Shown: positions 42,730 to 52,663, numbered from the stretch's first letter. The stretch is DNA of 57,696 nt from Candidatus Krumholzibacteriota bacterium (GCA_030609325.1 JAUWCL010000022.1:1-57696), one strand, 5' to 3'. The notes: a model not told the origin generated them from the letters alone. Program-made: numbers and translations.

Positions 42730-43605
42730 CTATCTGCCCGTGACGTTCGTCTCGTCCCCGCGACCCTCTATCACGTCGACGATCCTCCGGCAGAGATAGG
42801 GGGCGATGGTCTTCGAATACTCCGTCCCCGGATGCGAATTCCCAGGCGCTTCGGCAAACTCCTTCTTCAGGAAGATCCCTCCCTCTGTGCCTAGTTCGAA
42901 GAAATCCCAGACGAAGATGTTATCGCCCGGTTCGTCCCATTCGGACCGCACCCAATCGGAGAAGGCCCTGGCACGTTCGGCATTTGCCTTCTGTACCGAG
43001 CCTCCCTTCAGCAGGGCCGACAGCTTTGCCTTCCAGGATGTGATCTCCACCCGCGGCGCGCCCGTCCATACGATGAATCTCGTGTCGGGGAAAAGTCGCA
43101 TCTTATCCCTTAGCGCGTTGTACTGGAGCTTGTAGTTCTCTAGCCGCTTCTCGATCGAAGCGACATCGGGGCTGCCAGTATCCTCGAGGACGTCACTGAC
43201 AGGGAAGCAGTGTTTGAAGACTATCATGTCGAAGGTGCCCGTCAGCATCTCGAGTGTGGACTCCTCCATGAATGGCTCGTCGCCTCCGTTCTCAACCCAG
43301 ATCTTCCAATAGTCGAACGGGTAGTTGTTCCAGCCGTACGGCGACTGCTTGGGGAAGGTCCTCTTCTCGATCCGGTAATGAGTCCCTTTCTCGCGATTGT
43401 ATGTCTCGAACCATTTGGGGACTCCGCCGTTCCAGATATTCTCCCCCGTGCTGTGATGCAGAAAGAGTATCCTCATGCTTTCTTCCTCCGGCTCATCTCC
43501 GGTCTCCCGGCTGTGTATCCCCGGCGCAGCGGCGGCCGCCACAAGAGCGCACACCAGGACCGATATGATGCCGTCGGCGATCTTCTTCATGATTACGCTG
43601 TTCAT
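42730..43605 (-). CDS. Exported SGNH-like protein of unknown substrate
   Basis: 291 residues with a signal-type N-terminus (IISVLVCALVAAAAAPGI). The mature part opens with MRILFLHHSTGENIWNGGVP, in which Ser of HHSTG is a candidate nucleophile. It closes with NSHPGTEYSKTIAPYLC, an SHPG element reminiscent of block V His in SGNH/GDSL esterases. A sugar O-acyl esterase or acyltransferase acting on the exported glycan is possible but not shown. ATG 43605 is chosen because the longer frame runs into the divergent promoter region. It is convergent with the GT4 gene, 22 bases apart. Confidence 0.55.
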   Translation of the reverse strand: MNSVIMKKIADGIISVLVCALVAAAAAPGIHSRETGDEPEEESMRILFLHHSTGENIWNGGVPKWFETYNREKGTHYRIEKRTFPKQSPYGWNNYPFDYWKIWVENGGDEPFMEESTLEMLTGTFDMIVFKHCFPVSDVLEDTGSPDVASIEKRLENYKLQYNALRDKMRLFPDTRFIVWTGAPRVEITSWKAKLSALLKGGSVQKANAERARAFSDWVRSEWDEPGDNIFVWDFFELGTEGGIFLKKEFAEAPGNSHPGTEYSKTIAPYLCRRIVDVIEGRGDETNVTGR

Positions 43606-43873
43606 TGTATTACCGCCTTTTGTTCCGGCACGAGCGGTCGGTGCCGTTGCCCCGTTACGGACGAATAATATCACGGTAATATCCGGTTTCGTGATATTTT
43701 ATTATATAGCGGTCCCTTGAAACGGTTCCGGCTAAAAAAGACTGGACAGGGGCGCATCGTGTCGTAAGATGAGCGGTAGCCGTAACTTAATGTGTTGTAT
43801 GGCATAACTCCATTATTTGCACAAGGCGGGATTCCGCCTGAATGCCGCGGGAGATGAGGCGGCCGAGAGGACT

Positions 43874-44902
43874 ATGGCTTCATTCAGCTATATTCGTACC
43901 GACGATCCCTTGCGATACGGCGATCAGATCGTCCGTTTCTGGGAGGCGTATCTTCCAGGGACTCCCTCCGAGCGACTGAAGTGGATGCAGACCGGCAATC
44001 CCGCGGGGCCGTCCTCATGGTTTCTCGCGTTCGAGAAAGGGAGTGACGAGATTGTCGGAACGATGACGATCATGCCGAGGAGGATTTACTACCGGGGCAG
44101 GGAGTTGCGTACTGGGATCCTCGGTGATTTCATGGTCGATGCGAAATACCGAGTCTTCGGGCCCAACCTGATGCTGATGCGCACCTCGACCGATGCACTG
44201 GACGACCTGGGGCTCTCGTTCCTGTACACGGTTCCGAACGAATCGTCCAGAAAGGTGGCGGAAAGGATCGGAATAAAATACATAACGGAACTCGACTGTT
44301 ACGCGAGACCGCTGAATTTCAGGTTCTACCTCGAAAAGCGCCTTCCCGGTCCCGCCGCCACCATTCTTGCGCCTGTGGTCGGTGCTCTCTTCCGGATCTC
44401 TTCCAGAGAGACATGGTGCTCCTTCGATGGGACTGTCGAGGAAACGCAGGATGTCGGAGACAGGTTCGATACGTTCTGGCAGAGGTTGAGGGACGTGTCC
44501 TCCTTGATTATAGGCGACAGGAGCGCCGAATATCTCAGGTGGAGATATCAGGACAATCCCCTCTACCGCTTCAGATTTCTCGTTTGCAGGAAGAAGGGAG
44601 ATCGGGAAATATCCGGATACGCGGTTTTCTGCACCCGCGAAGAGAACAAGATCGATATCTACGATATGCAGGCTACCAACGGCGGATGCCTGGACGGCCT
44701 CGTCAGGCGCCTGACAGCGATCGGGCGAGCGGAAGGCAGCCAGGCGCTGTACTACATAGCGCCCAAGGGAAGCCCTCTTTTCGAACGACTCAAGATGTTC
44801 CGGTTCATCGACACCAGAGATACGCTTCAACTTGGATTCTACGGCGACCCGGATATTCCCCTTGAGAACTGGGATTTCACGAACGGCGACCGTAATATCT
44901 AG
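43874..44902 (+). CDS. GNAT-family N-acyltransferase
   Basis: 342 residues. The acetyl-CoA fold is visible in GSDEIVGTMTIMPRRIYYRG, TGILGDFMVDAKYRVFGPNL and LYTVPNESSRKVAERIGIKY. The second half has a further GNAT-like unit (YLRWRYQDNPLYRFRFLVCR, ISGYAVFC), so it is a double-GNAT or FemAB-like protein of the sort common in EPS loci. A cytoplasmic sugar N- or O-acyltransferase is inferred. ATG 43874 is preferred (GAGAGG upstream); the frame from 43817 is longer but unsupported. Confidence 0.75.
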   Translation: MASFSYIRTDDPLRYGDQIVRFWEAYLPGTPSERLKWMQTGNPAGPSSWFLAFEKGSDEIVGTMTIMPRRIYYRGRELRTGILGDFMVDAKYRVFGPNLMLMRTSTDALDDLGLSFLYTVPNESSRKVAERIGIKYITELDCYARPLNFRFYLEKRLPGPAATILAPVVGALFRISSRETWCSFDGTVEETQDVGDRFDTFWQRLRDVSSLIIGDRSAEYLRWRYQDNPLYRFRFLVCRKKGDREISGYAVFCTREENKIDIYDMQATNGGCLDGLVRRLTAIGRAEGSQALYYIAPKGSPLFERLKMFRFIDTRDTLQLGFYGDPDIPLENWDFTNGDRNI

Positions 44903-44955
44903 CGAGCAGTCACGGCGGCGCTGAGCTGCTGTCGGTGACAGACTGGGCAGATGAC

Positions 44956-47313
44956 ATGGCCAGGAACATTCGAAGATTGCATTCGATGACTCACTCAGAG
45001 ATCTCATGGAGGATGGGAGAGGCGCTGCGCACGGTCGCCGAGAGGTTCGGCGATCCGGGCCACTACCTCGGCCGCGCCTGCCGACTCGATGGCGGCGATG
45101 TGCCCGTGCCGCGCCTGCCTTTCGCCTCGCTCCAGGACATCGACACGACTGTCGAACTCTGGCGTGAGCTCTTCCCCGATTCGGCAGAACGGGCCGTCGA
45201 GGAGGCGGAGGGAATACTCGACGGCAGGATTCCAGTTTTCTCCGGGACCGTTAACCACGGTGGTCCGATCGACTGGCACAGAGGGCCTGACGCGGGATGG
45301 CGCCCCCCACTGAAGTTTTATCGCGACATCGATATGCTCGATCCCGCCGGTGTAAAGAACATAAAGTATATCTGGGAGCTGAACCGCTGCAATTTCCTGG
45401 TCACACTCGGACAGGCGTATCTCGCGACCGGCGAAAGACGATTTTTCGACGGATGGCGCGGTCTCGTCTCGTCATGGATCAACGCCAACCCTTACAACCG
45501 GGGAATCAACTGGGAGAGCTCGCTCGAGCTCGCAATACGTGCCATAAACTGGATATGGTCGGGATGTCTCTTTGCGCAGGAACTCGATGGCGATCCGGAG
45601 CTTACTGGGCGCATGCTCGATACACTTTGCCTGCACGGTCGGCACATCGAACGTCACCTCTCGCGCTGGTTTAGTCCAAACACACATCTCACGGGAGAGG
45701 CTCTGGGGCTGTTATTCCTTGCTTCGGCCTACCCACACACCGGGTCTGCCGGTCGATGGAAACACACCGCCGAATCGATTCTCGAGACCGAGCTACGCCG
45801 ACAGATCCTTCCGGACGGCGGATACTTCGAGATGGCGACCTGGTACCACAAGTATACGATTGATTTCTATCTCCACTACCTGATCCTGTCGGACCGTCCC
45901 GAAACGGAAACACGATCGAGAGTACATGCGGCCGTACGGCACCTCGCCATGCTCGCAGGGCCGGGCGGTACGATCCCTCTGCTCGGCGACTCCGACGGGG
46001 GACGGCTCCTGGCCCTCTCGCCGTCGAAGGACAGTATACTTGGGGCATGCTGCTCGGCTGCGGTCATGCTCGATAACGGAGAGCTCAAGGCGCTCTGCGG
46101 CGGGACCTTCGACGAGGAGACTCTTTGGCTCCTGGGCAGGGAAGGACTCTTGCGGTTCCGGGAACTGCGAGAAGAGGAACCGCGGACTTGGCATTCGGTC
46201 AACCACGATACCGGCCTTTTCTGCTTTCGCACCGGGATGGGGAAGGCCGATTCCCTCGTGACGGTCGACTGCGGCCCGCACGGCTGGAGCGGCTGCGGCC
46301 ATGCCCACGCCGACATGCTGAGCTTTGTCTTCTCGGCGGGCGGAGGCCCCGTAATAGTGGATCCCGGGACGTTCACATATTCGGGCTCGCGGAAGATCCG
46401 TGATTCCTCGCGCAGCAGCCAGAGCCACAATACGATTACGATCAACGACACCTCCCAGTCCATACCGGGAGAAACGTTCGGATGGCGCAGCATAGCGTGT
46501 CCGCGTGGCGCGTTCTGTCGTACGGACGGTGTCTTCGGATATTTCGAGGGCGGGCATGACGGGTATGATCACTTCGATTGTCGGCACATGCGCGTAGTCC
46601 TCTTCTTCGGAGGGGGACCGACGATGATCGTCGACTTTGTAGATGCCGGGCTTCCCATTACATCGCTTCTCTACAACCTGCAGTTCGCGGAAGGGCGGCT
46701 CGAAGAGATCGACAGACTCAGCTACCGGTTCACGCGAGACGAACGGGAGTTCTTCGTCCTGCTCGGTGCCCCAGACGGTGCATCGCCGGAAATTGTGCAG
46801 GGGTATATTTATCCCGACTTCCACTTTTCCGTTCCGGCGCCGCGCCTTAGGCTTCACGAACGGAATGTAAAAGGCACTAGAAGGATCGTCACACTCCTTT
46901 CGGAGGACGGGGAACTGGTCGGACGGACTTCCTTTGACAGCGAAGGGTACATGCGGGCATCATCGGACCGGACCTCCTTCGAGCTCCGAACCGTTGCGGT
47001 TCCGGCTCACCGGGACCGGGCGGATTCCGGCGCGTCAGAGATCGAGATCTCTGTGTTAGTCCGTGACCGAGGGCGGACGTTCGCCATCCTGCGCAATTCC
47101 GACTGTACGCCCGCATCGGACGGGGCCGAACGGTTTAAGGCGCGGGACAGGGTTCCATTCCTTGCGGCCCGGTGGGAGGGGGGCACGCTGAATGTGTCGG
47201 TGGACGGCACTCTCTCACCCTTGTGCGTGCCTGCGGACATACGCACGATGATCGTAAACGGCGCGCCTGTTTCGTTCGAGCAGCGCGATGGATGGGTACA
47301 TATCGTCACGTGA
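44956..47313 (+). CDS. Heparinase II/III-like polysaccharide lyase
   Basis: 785 residues. The N-terminal alpha-toroid has FLVTLGQAYLATGERRFFDG, WESSLELAIRAINWIW and HLSRWFSPNTHLTGEALGLL with the SxNTHL catalytic neighbourhood. The beta-sandwich part has DTGLFCFRTGM, GCGHAHADMLSFVFSAGGGP and IVDPGTFTYSG. Together these make the Hepar_II_III family. Members cleave acidic glycans; in biosynthetic loci they trim or release the cell's own polymer. No signal peptide is apparent, which is usual for locus-associated members. The start is ATG 44956, or GTG 44935. Confidence 0.85.
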   Translation: MARNIRRLHSMTHSEISWRMGEALRTVAERFGDPGHYLGRACRLDGGDVPVPRLPFASLQDIDTTVELWRELFPDSAERAVEEAEGILDGRIPVFSGTVNHGGPIDWHRGPDAGWRPPLKFYRDIDMLDPAGVKNIKYIWELNRCNFLVTLGQAYLATGERRFFDGWRGLVSSWINANPYNRGINWESSLELAIRAINWIWSGCLFAQELDGDPELTGRMLDTLCLHGRHIERHLSRWFSPNTHLTGEALGLLFLASAYPHTGSAGRWKHTAESILETELRRQILPDGGYFEMATWYHKYTIDFYLHYLILSDRPETETRSRVHAAVRHLAMLAGPGGTIPLLGDSDGGRLLALSPSKDSILGACCSAAVMLDNGELKALCGGTFDEETLWLLGREGLLRFRELREEEPRTWHSVNHDTGLFCFRTGMGKADSLVTVDCGPHGWSGCGHAHADMLSFVFSAGGGPVIVDPGTFTYSGSRKIRDSSRSSQSHNTITINDTSQSIPGETFGWRSIACPRGAFCRTDGVFGYFEGGHDGYDHFDCRHMRVVLFFGGGPTMIVDFVDAGLPITSLLYNLQFAEGRLEEIDRLSYRFTRDEREFFVLLGAPDGASPEIVQGYIYPDFHFSVPAPRLRLHERNVKGTRRIVTLLSEDGELVGRTSFDSEGYMRASSDRTSFELRTVAVPAHRDRADSGASEIEISVLVRDRGRTFAILRNSDCTPASDGAERFKARDRVPFLAARWEGGTLNVSVDGTLSPLCVPADIRTMIVNGAPVSFEQRDGWVHIVT

Positions 47314-47333
47314 AACTATGCAGGAGAACTGCG

Positions 47334-48449
47334 ATGGAACGAGCTTCCGACTCCACTTCGACTTCGCCGATATACACTGCGAAACCGACGGGCGTGAAAT
47401 TATACCTCGGCCTTAAGAGGTTGTTCTACCGCCTCTGCAAATGGATCGGCCTGTTCGCTCTGGCCCGCCGCAGGACGAGAGACGGGCTGCGAATTCTCTG
47501 CTACCACGGGTTCTCTCTGGAGGACGAGAGCGTATTCAGCCCTCGCACATTCATTGAGCCGGGTACCTTTGAGTCTCGGATGAATCACCTGAAACGCCGT
47601 GGTATCCCGGTCCTCAGGCTCGGCGAGGCCCTTGAGCTGCTCGACTCGTACGACCTGCCGCCGAACGCAGTCGTCATAACGATAGACGATGGATTTTACA
47701 GCAGTTACAGCCGCGCGTTTCCTCTGCTTCGAGCGCTGTCATTCCCAGCGACTGTATATGTAACGACCTATTACGCAGTCAAGAAGAGACCGATATTTAG
47801 ACTCGTCGTCCAGTACATGTTTTGGAAGACCATCGAGCGGAGTCTCGATCCGTCCGGGCTCGGCATCTCCGGCGACCGCCACGTGCCGATATCGACCGAC
47901 GCGGAGAAAAGTAACGCGGTATTGAGGGTCATCCGTTACGGCGAGAACTCGTGCGATGAGCGGGGCCGTGCGGCCCTGGCCACTCTCCTCGGAGAGAGGC
48001 TGGGGGTCGATTACGGTTCCATGGTAGAGAGCAGGATCCTGAGCATAATGAGCTCCGGCGAGATAGCCGAACTCTCATGCGGTGGAATCGATATCGAACT
48101 GCACAGCCACCGTCACAATCTCCCGCTCGACCGCGAGGCGGCCATGCATGAGATAGAGGAGAACCGCGCCGTGCTGGAGCCTCTGACAGGAGGGCGGCTG
48201 GTGCATTTCTGCTACCCGAGCGGATTCTACAGGGAGGAGCAGTTCCCGTGGTTAGAGGAAGCAGGCATCGTAAGCGCCACCACGTGCGAGCGGGGATTCA
48301 ACTACGCCGACACACCAAAGCTGCGGCTGAAGCGATTCCTGGACGGCGAGGATGTCTCGTTTATCGAGTTCGAGGCTGAGATCGACGGTTTCTCGGAGAT
48401 GATGCGCACGTTTTCCACCGTGCTAAAGAAGATAGTGGGAGGGAACTGA
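47334..48449 (+). CDS. Polysaccharide deacetylase family protein (CE4)
   Basis: 371 residues. NodB-type motifs are present: LCYHGF, VVITIDDGFYSSYSRAFPLL (TIDDGF 116-121, catalytic/metal Asp pair), IDIELHSHRHNLPLDREAAM (metal His pair) and HFCYPSGFYREEQ. The fold removes N-acetyl groups from glycans. About 50 basic residues precede the domain, with a weakly hydrophobic stretch. ATG 47334 follows GGAGAA; the frame back to 47172 lies in the lyase gene. It is 20 bases downstream of the lyase, consistent with joint modification of one polymer. Confidence 0.86.
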   Translation: MERASDSTSTSPIYTAKPTGVKLYLGLKRLFYRLCKWIGLFALARRRTRDGLRILCYHGFSLEDESVFSPRTFIEPGTFESRMNHLKRRGIPVLRLGEALELLDSYDLPPNAVVITIDDGFYSSYSRAFPLLRALSFPATVYVTTYYAVKKRPIFRLVVQYMFWKTIERSLDPSGLGISGDRHVPISTDAEKSNAVLRVIRYGENSCDERGRAALATLLGERLGVDYGSMVESRILSIMSSGEIAELSCGGIDIELHSHRHNLPLDREAAMHEIEENRAVLEPLTGGRLVHFCYPSGFYREEQFPWLEEAGIVSATTCERGFNYADTPKLRLKRFLDGEDVSFIEFEAEIDGFSEMMRTFSTVLKKIVGGN

Positions 48450-48499
48450 TAATTGAAGGAAGCAGATAGAACGGACGATTACACAGACAGGACCCCGTG

Positions 48500-50362
48500 A
48501 TGTGCGGAATATTCGGAATACTCAACAGAAACGGGCGCCCCGTAGAGCTCGAAGAAGCGCGGCGGATGCTCGACATCCTCAAGCATCGCGGTCCGGATGG
48601 ATCCGGATATTACCACGATGACAAGGTGTTCCTCGGGCACCGGCGCCTCAGCATCGTCGACGTAGCGGGAGGAATGCAGCCGCTCTACAACGAGGACCGG
48701 AGCATTGTTGTCATTGCCAACGGGGAGATATACAATCATCTCGAGCTGCGCCGTGAGCTTGAGAAAATGGGGCACCGGTTCAGGACCAGGTCCGACACAG
48801 AGGTGCTCGTCCACCTCTACGAGGAGGAACGTGAGGGATTCCTCGGCCGGCTGAACGGGATGTTCGCCTTCGCACTCTACGACATAGGCAACGGGTCGCT
48901 TTTTCTCGCGCGTGACCGGATCGGGATTAAGCCGCTATACTATTACGTCGACGACGACAGGATGATTTTCTCCTCCGAGATCAAGGTAATCGCGCAATCG
49001 GGTCTCGTGCCCCTGGATATCGACGACCGGGTTGTCTACCAGTACCTTACACTGCATCACTCGGTCCCTCCAGACACGCTCCTCAGGGGAGTGGTGTCCC
49101 TTCGCCCCGGGCATTACCTGTCTGTCGGCCGCGAACCGATCGAACAGACACAGTGGTGGGATATAGAATCGAACGAGGGCGAGGAGACTCTCACGCCCGT
49201 GGAAGCGTTCGAACGCACAGAGAAACTCCTGCTTGATTCGGTCGATAAGCGGCTGATGGCGGACGTGCCTCTCGGGCTCTTCCTCAGCGGCGGAGTCGAT
49301 TCGAGCCTCATCGCCGCGCTGATGCACAGGATCGTCGGACCAGGCATCAAGACGTTCTCGATCGGGTTCCTTGAGCGCGACTATTCCGAACTTCCTTACG
49401 CGCAGCAAGTGAGCGAGATGATCTCATCCAACCATACCGAGATCATCATGACTCCCGGCGAGTTCATGGAAAATATTGAAACGGTGATCTGGTACCGCGA
49501 GACACCGATTCTGACCTCGGACATCCCTCTCTATCTGCTCAGCAGAGCAGCGGCAGAGAAAGTCAAGGTCGTCCTCGCTGGCGAGGGGGGAGACGAAGTC
49601 TTTGGTGGATACAGCAAGTACGTTTTCGAACGTATGGCGAGCCGGGCCGGTGCACTCGGTCTATCACACCTGCGGCCACTGATGCGCAGCAGGGCAGCGG
49701 AGGCCGTCATACCGCAGCGCTGGCTCACAGCCTTCGAGCTCTTCTCCGATCCTGACCGGTTCCATCGGTACTACCGGTGGTTCAGCTGTTTCCGCCACGA
49801 GGAGCTGGAGCGCATGCTGAAGCCCGACAGGCACGGGCTGCTCGATGTGGGCAATGCTTACGCCGGGGTGATGGAAGGGAAACGGTTCAGGACGAACCTC
49901 GACGAGATGCAGTATCTCGACGTGAAGGCGTGGTTGCCTGACAACCTCCTGCTCAGGGGGGACCGCATGTCGATGGCGGCCGGTCTCGAAGCCCGGGTAC
50001 CGTTTCTGGACCACAGGCTCGTCGAGCTTTCGTACACTCTGCCTGACCGGCTCAGGGTACGTGGGGGCTCAGGTAAATACATCATCAAGAAGATCGCCGA
50101 AAAGTATCTCGACAGAAATATCATATACAGGAAGAAAGTTGGATTCGCTGTACCGGTGTACAGGTGGTTTCGTGATGACCTCAGAGAGATGATGACGGAG
50201 AATATCCTTCGTGGTGATTCGTTCAGCCGCGAATATTTTGAGGGCTCCGAGCTCGAGCGGCTGGTCGATGATCACGTGTCTGGCAGGCGGAACAACGACA
50301 AGAAACTCTGGATGCTTCTCAACCTGGAACTCTGGCGCGACAGGTTTGTTCCCCGAGGGTGA
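48500..50362 (+). CDS. asnB: Glutamine-hydrolysing asparagine synthetase-type amidotransferase
   Basis: 620 residues. Cys2 of MCGIFGILN is the class II glutaminase nucleophile, followed by HRGPDGSGYY and NGEIYNHLELR. The synthetase domain has GLFLSGGVDSSLIAAL (SGGVDS 263-268), VLAGEGGDEVFGGYSKYVFE and LRGDRMSMAAGLEARVPFLD. Homologues inside EPS loci amidate uronic acids rather than free aspartate. ATG 48500 is fixed by the need for Cys at position 2; a GTG lies immediately before it. Transcribed with the deacetylase and the hexapeptide acyltransferase. Confidence 0.9.
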   Translation: MCGIFGILNRNGRPVELEEARRMLDILKHRGPDGSGYYHDDKVFLGHRRLSIVDVAGGMQPLYNEDRSIVVIANGEIYNHLELRRELEKMGHRFRTRSDTEVLVHLYEEEREGFLGRLNGMFAFALYDIGNGSLFLARDRIGIKPLYYYVDDDRMIFSSEIKVIAQSGLVPLDIDDRVVYQYLTLHHSVPPDTLLRGVVSLRPGHYLSVGREPIEQTQWWDIESNEGEETLTPVEAFERTEKLLLDSVDKRLMADVPLGLFLSGGVDSSLIAALMHRIVGPGIKTFSIGFLERDYSELPYAQQVSEMISSNHTEIIMTPGEFMENIETVIWYRETPILTSDIPLYLLSRAAAEKVKVVLAGEGGDEVFGGYSKYVFERMASRAGALGLSHLRPLMRSRAAEAVIPQRWLTAFELFSDPDRFHRYYRWFSCFRHEELERMLKPDRHGLLDVGNAYAGVMEGKRFRTNLDEMQYLDVKAWLPDNLLLRGDRMSMAAGLEARVPFLDHRLVELSYTLPDRLRVRGGSGKYIIKKIAEKYLDRNIIYRKKVGFAVPVYRWFRDDLREMMTENILRGDSFSREYFEGSELERLVDDHVSGRRNNDKKLWMLLNLELWRDRFVPRG

Positions 50363-50491
50363 TCCAGTTCTTTTCGTGGACATTGCACGGTTTATGCTAT
50401 TATCATTTTTTCGCCGGGTGACGACAGCGTGATGCCCGGGTGGAATCCAGTCGGGTGGGTGGTGCCGTTACCGTGCCCGGAGAAAGAAAAA

Positions 50492-51268
50492 ATGGGACTC
50501 GATAGCTTCATAACGAAGATTCGCATGGCCGAGACACCTTTCTACGCGCGCCTCAACCGCATGGCTAAGGGGATCAGGTCATTCGAGGCCCCGGTCATCC
50601 CGCCCTGGCACGGATTTCTCTACAGGGAGCGCCAGCTCCGATTCCACCTCTGGCGCGATTTCTGGCGAGTGATGTACTACCAGCCGATGTTCCGGACCCG
50701 GTGCGATTCGTGCGGCAAGGGCCTCTACCTCTTCCATTCGGGCCAGGGGATACCGTATCTCATCGGGGACCTGAGCATCAATATCGGCGAGAACGTCAAG
50801 ATCTACGACCGGATCGCCCTTGCGGGCCTCACTGTGGGCGAATGTTCCCGGCTGGAGATCGGTGACAACACCGAGATCCCGAACCAGATATCGATCTTCG
50901 TCGCCAACGAGGTTACAATTGGCTCGAACTGCCTCATCGTCAGCAGCCTGATCGCCGATAATCCCGGTCATACGATGAACTACGATACCCGCCTCACCGA
51001 AAAGGTCGACATCGGGCGTGTCGGCAGCGTGAGAATCGGGGACTACGCCTGGGCGGGGCACTCCTCGATAATCATCGGAAACGTTGATGTAGGCGCCGGC
51101 GCGGTAATAGCAGCTCGCGCCGTCGTGACCAGGGATGTTCCCCCGTTCTGCGTCGCCGCTGGAAACCCCGCGCGTATCGTCAAGAAGCTCCCCTTCCCCG
51201 CCGAGATGAGAGAAAAGCTCGGCGAGGAAGAATTCAGAAGGTACAAAGAGGTGAAAATAATCAGATAA
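50492..51268 (+). CDS. Left-handed beta-helix acyltransferase (hexapeptide, WbbJ-like)
   Basis: 258 residues. After a basic N-terminal part come hexapeptide turns (LIGDLSINIGENVKIYDRIA, LEIGDNTEIPNQISIFVANE, VTIGSNCLIVSS) and the C-terminal IGDYAWAGHSSIIIGNVDVG, AGAVIAARAVVTRDVPPFCV and AAGNPARIVKKLP. These are the marks of sugar O-acetyltransferases using acetyl-CoA. A CDSCGK pair near residue 72 is unusual and could bind metal. ATG 50492 follows GGAGAAAG; the frame from 50429 lacks a good site. It converges with the O-antigen ligase gene. Confidence 0.85.
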   Translation: MGLDSFITKIRMAETPFYARLNRMAKGIRSFEAPVIPPWHGFLYRERQLRFHLWRDFWRVMYYQPMFRTRCDSCGKGLYLFHSGQGIPYLIGDLSINIGENVKIYDRIALAGLTVGECSRLEIGDNTEIPNQISIFVANEVTIGSNCLIVSSLIADNPGHTMNYDTRLTEKVDIGRVGSVRIGDYAWAGHSSIIIGNVDVGAGAVIAARAVVTRDVPPFCVAAGNPARIVKKLPFPAEMREKLGEEEFRRYKEVKIIR

Positions 51269-51283
51269 CAGCTGGGCGCAGGT

Positions 51284-52663
51284 TCAGATGTACACCATCG
51301 CGAGTACTTTATACCCGATGATGCTGAACCCCATAAGAAAACCTATCTTCCATATTTCGCTGATCGAAAGAAAGCGCGGGAATCTGCGGGTGACTTCCTT
51401 GTTATTGGCTGTAAGCGTAGTAAGGGCGATGAGAATGTACAGGGTGGGCATATAGGTCTGCGAGAGAAATGCCGCACTGCCAACGAATCCGATCAGAGCG
51501 AGCTGAATAATTCCCGCATATCTCGAATAGCTTGTCTTGGGGCCATCGGCGACCTTCATGTTATCCACGAAACTCGTGTAGAGAAGCGCCATCCAGAAAA
51601 AATACCCGATCAGTCCGAGCTCCGCCATGCACTTGATGAAAGCACTGTGCGCTGCGATCCTGACGTAATCAGGAAAATTCTGGTAACCTACTCCCAGGAC
51701 CGGATGCGCCTTGAGAAGAACGAGGCCATCTATCCACGCGTTGACTCTGCCTGCCGCGGAGGCCTCGTACGGGGAGAGGCTCCCCATCCTGCTCGGTGCG
51801 AGAGCGAATACAACCACGAGAAATAAAGTGCCTACCGCGAATCCTTTGATTATCCCCCATCTTTTCACTGCGAATACAGATATGATCGCAATGAAGGCGA
51901 CAAATCCGCCGCGGGAATCAGTGAAGAAGAGGGTAGCGATCGAGATTGCGCCGGCGGCGAACAGGAGAATCTTAATTGGTTTGCTGATCTTCTTGTCGAA
52001 GAAACCGACGAGTATGAAAGGGAAAAACGAGTTGATTGCGAGGGCATAGTCATTGGGATCGCCGAAAATGCCGATCCATATTACGCGGGTCCCCGCAATC
52101 GGCATCGTCCCGGCAAGTCCAGTGCCGCGAAAATACATGATGATGCCGTTAATCGATATCAGAACTGTCAGGATGACGAGTGTCCAACAGACCTTACGGA
52201 ACTTTTTATAGTCGTCGGCTATGTTTACAATTATAAAGAAAAGAAGGAAAACGGTCAGAAATTCGTTCAGCGCATCGTACGACTCTGCAAACCGTCCATT
52301 GACTATATCGCTGATTGGGACGATCAGGAGGAGAATGAACATGAGGATGTGCTGGCGTGTGGCGAGGAAAGCGATCTTCTCCCGCCGAATCACCTTGTGT
52401 ATGAAGAAAGTGATGAGCACTACTACCGCCAGGACCAGCATGACGCGCATCCGTTCCATGGCAGGGATAAAATCCTGCGGCCTTATGTAGAGCATCACGA
52501 GGTAAAAGATCAAGCCGTAGAAAGGTTTGAAAAAGATTATTGCGATGGCTGCGAGACCGAACGCCCCAGCCAGTGCGAATTTGATCGATAAGAGGCTGAG
52601 AGCCGACAGTACGATAACTGCCAAAATGCAGGCAGTCATTATTATCGCTTCGACTCTTTTCAT
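51284..52663 (-). CDS. O-antigen ligase family protein (second)
   Basis: 459 residues, about 12 hydrophobic segments. The N-terminal third has FFKPFYGLIFYLVMLYIRPQ then DFIP, a feature of the ligase subtype found with exosortase-type EPS loci. The Wzy_C region has FFTDSRGGFVAFIAIISVFA and HPVLGVGYQNF, then IAAHSAFIKCMAELGLIGYF with the conserved histidine. It polymerises or ligates the glycan made by the 36-51 kb block. It differs clearly from the ligase at 10 kb. A 64-codon frame ends 9 bases upstream of its start. Confidence 0.85.
   Translation of the reverse strand: MKRVEAIIMTACILAVIVLSALSLLSIKFALAGAFGLAAIAIIFFKPFYGLIFYLVMLYIRPQDFIPAMERMRVMLVLAVVVLITFFIHKVIRREKIAFLATRQHILMFILLLIVPISDIVNGRFAESYDALNEFLTVFLLFFIIVNIADDYKKFRKVCWTLVILTVLISINGIIMYFRGTGLAGTMPIAGTRVIWIGIFGDPNDYALAINSFFPFILVGFFDKKISKPIKILLFAAGAISIATLFFTDSRGGFVAFIAIISVFAVKRWGIIKGFAVGTLFLVVVFALAPSRMGSLSPYEASAAGRVNAWIDGLVLLKAHPVLGVGYQNFPDYVRIAAHSAFIKCMAELGLIGYFFWMALLYTSFVDNMKVADGPKTSYSRYAGIIQLALIGFVGSAAFLSQTYMPTLYILIALTTLTANNKEVTRRFPRFLSISEIWKIGFLMGFSIIGYKVLAMVYI

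Noticed and set aside
35966-52663. A complete exosortase/PEP-CTERM system
   Set aside because: Companion-type genes are present, but no exosortase-like membrane protein or PEP-CTERM tail is visible, so only a resemblance is reported.
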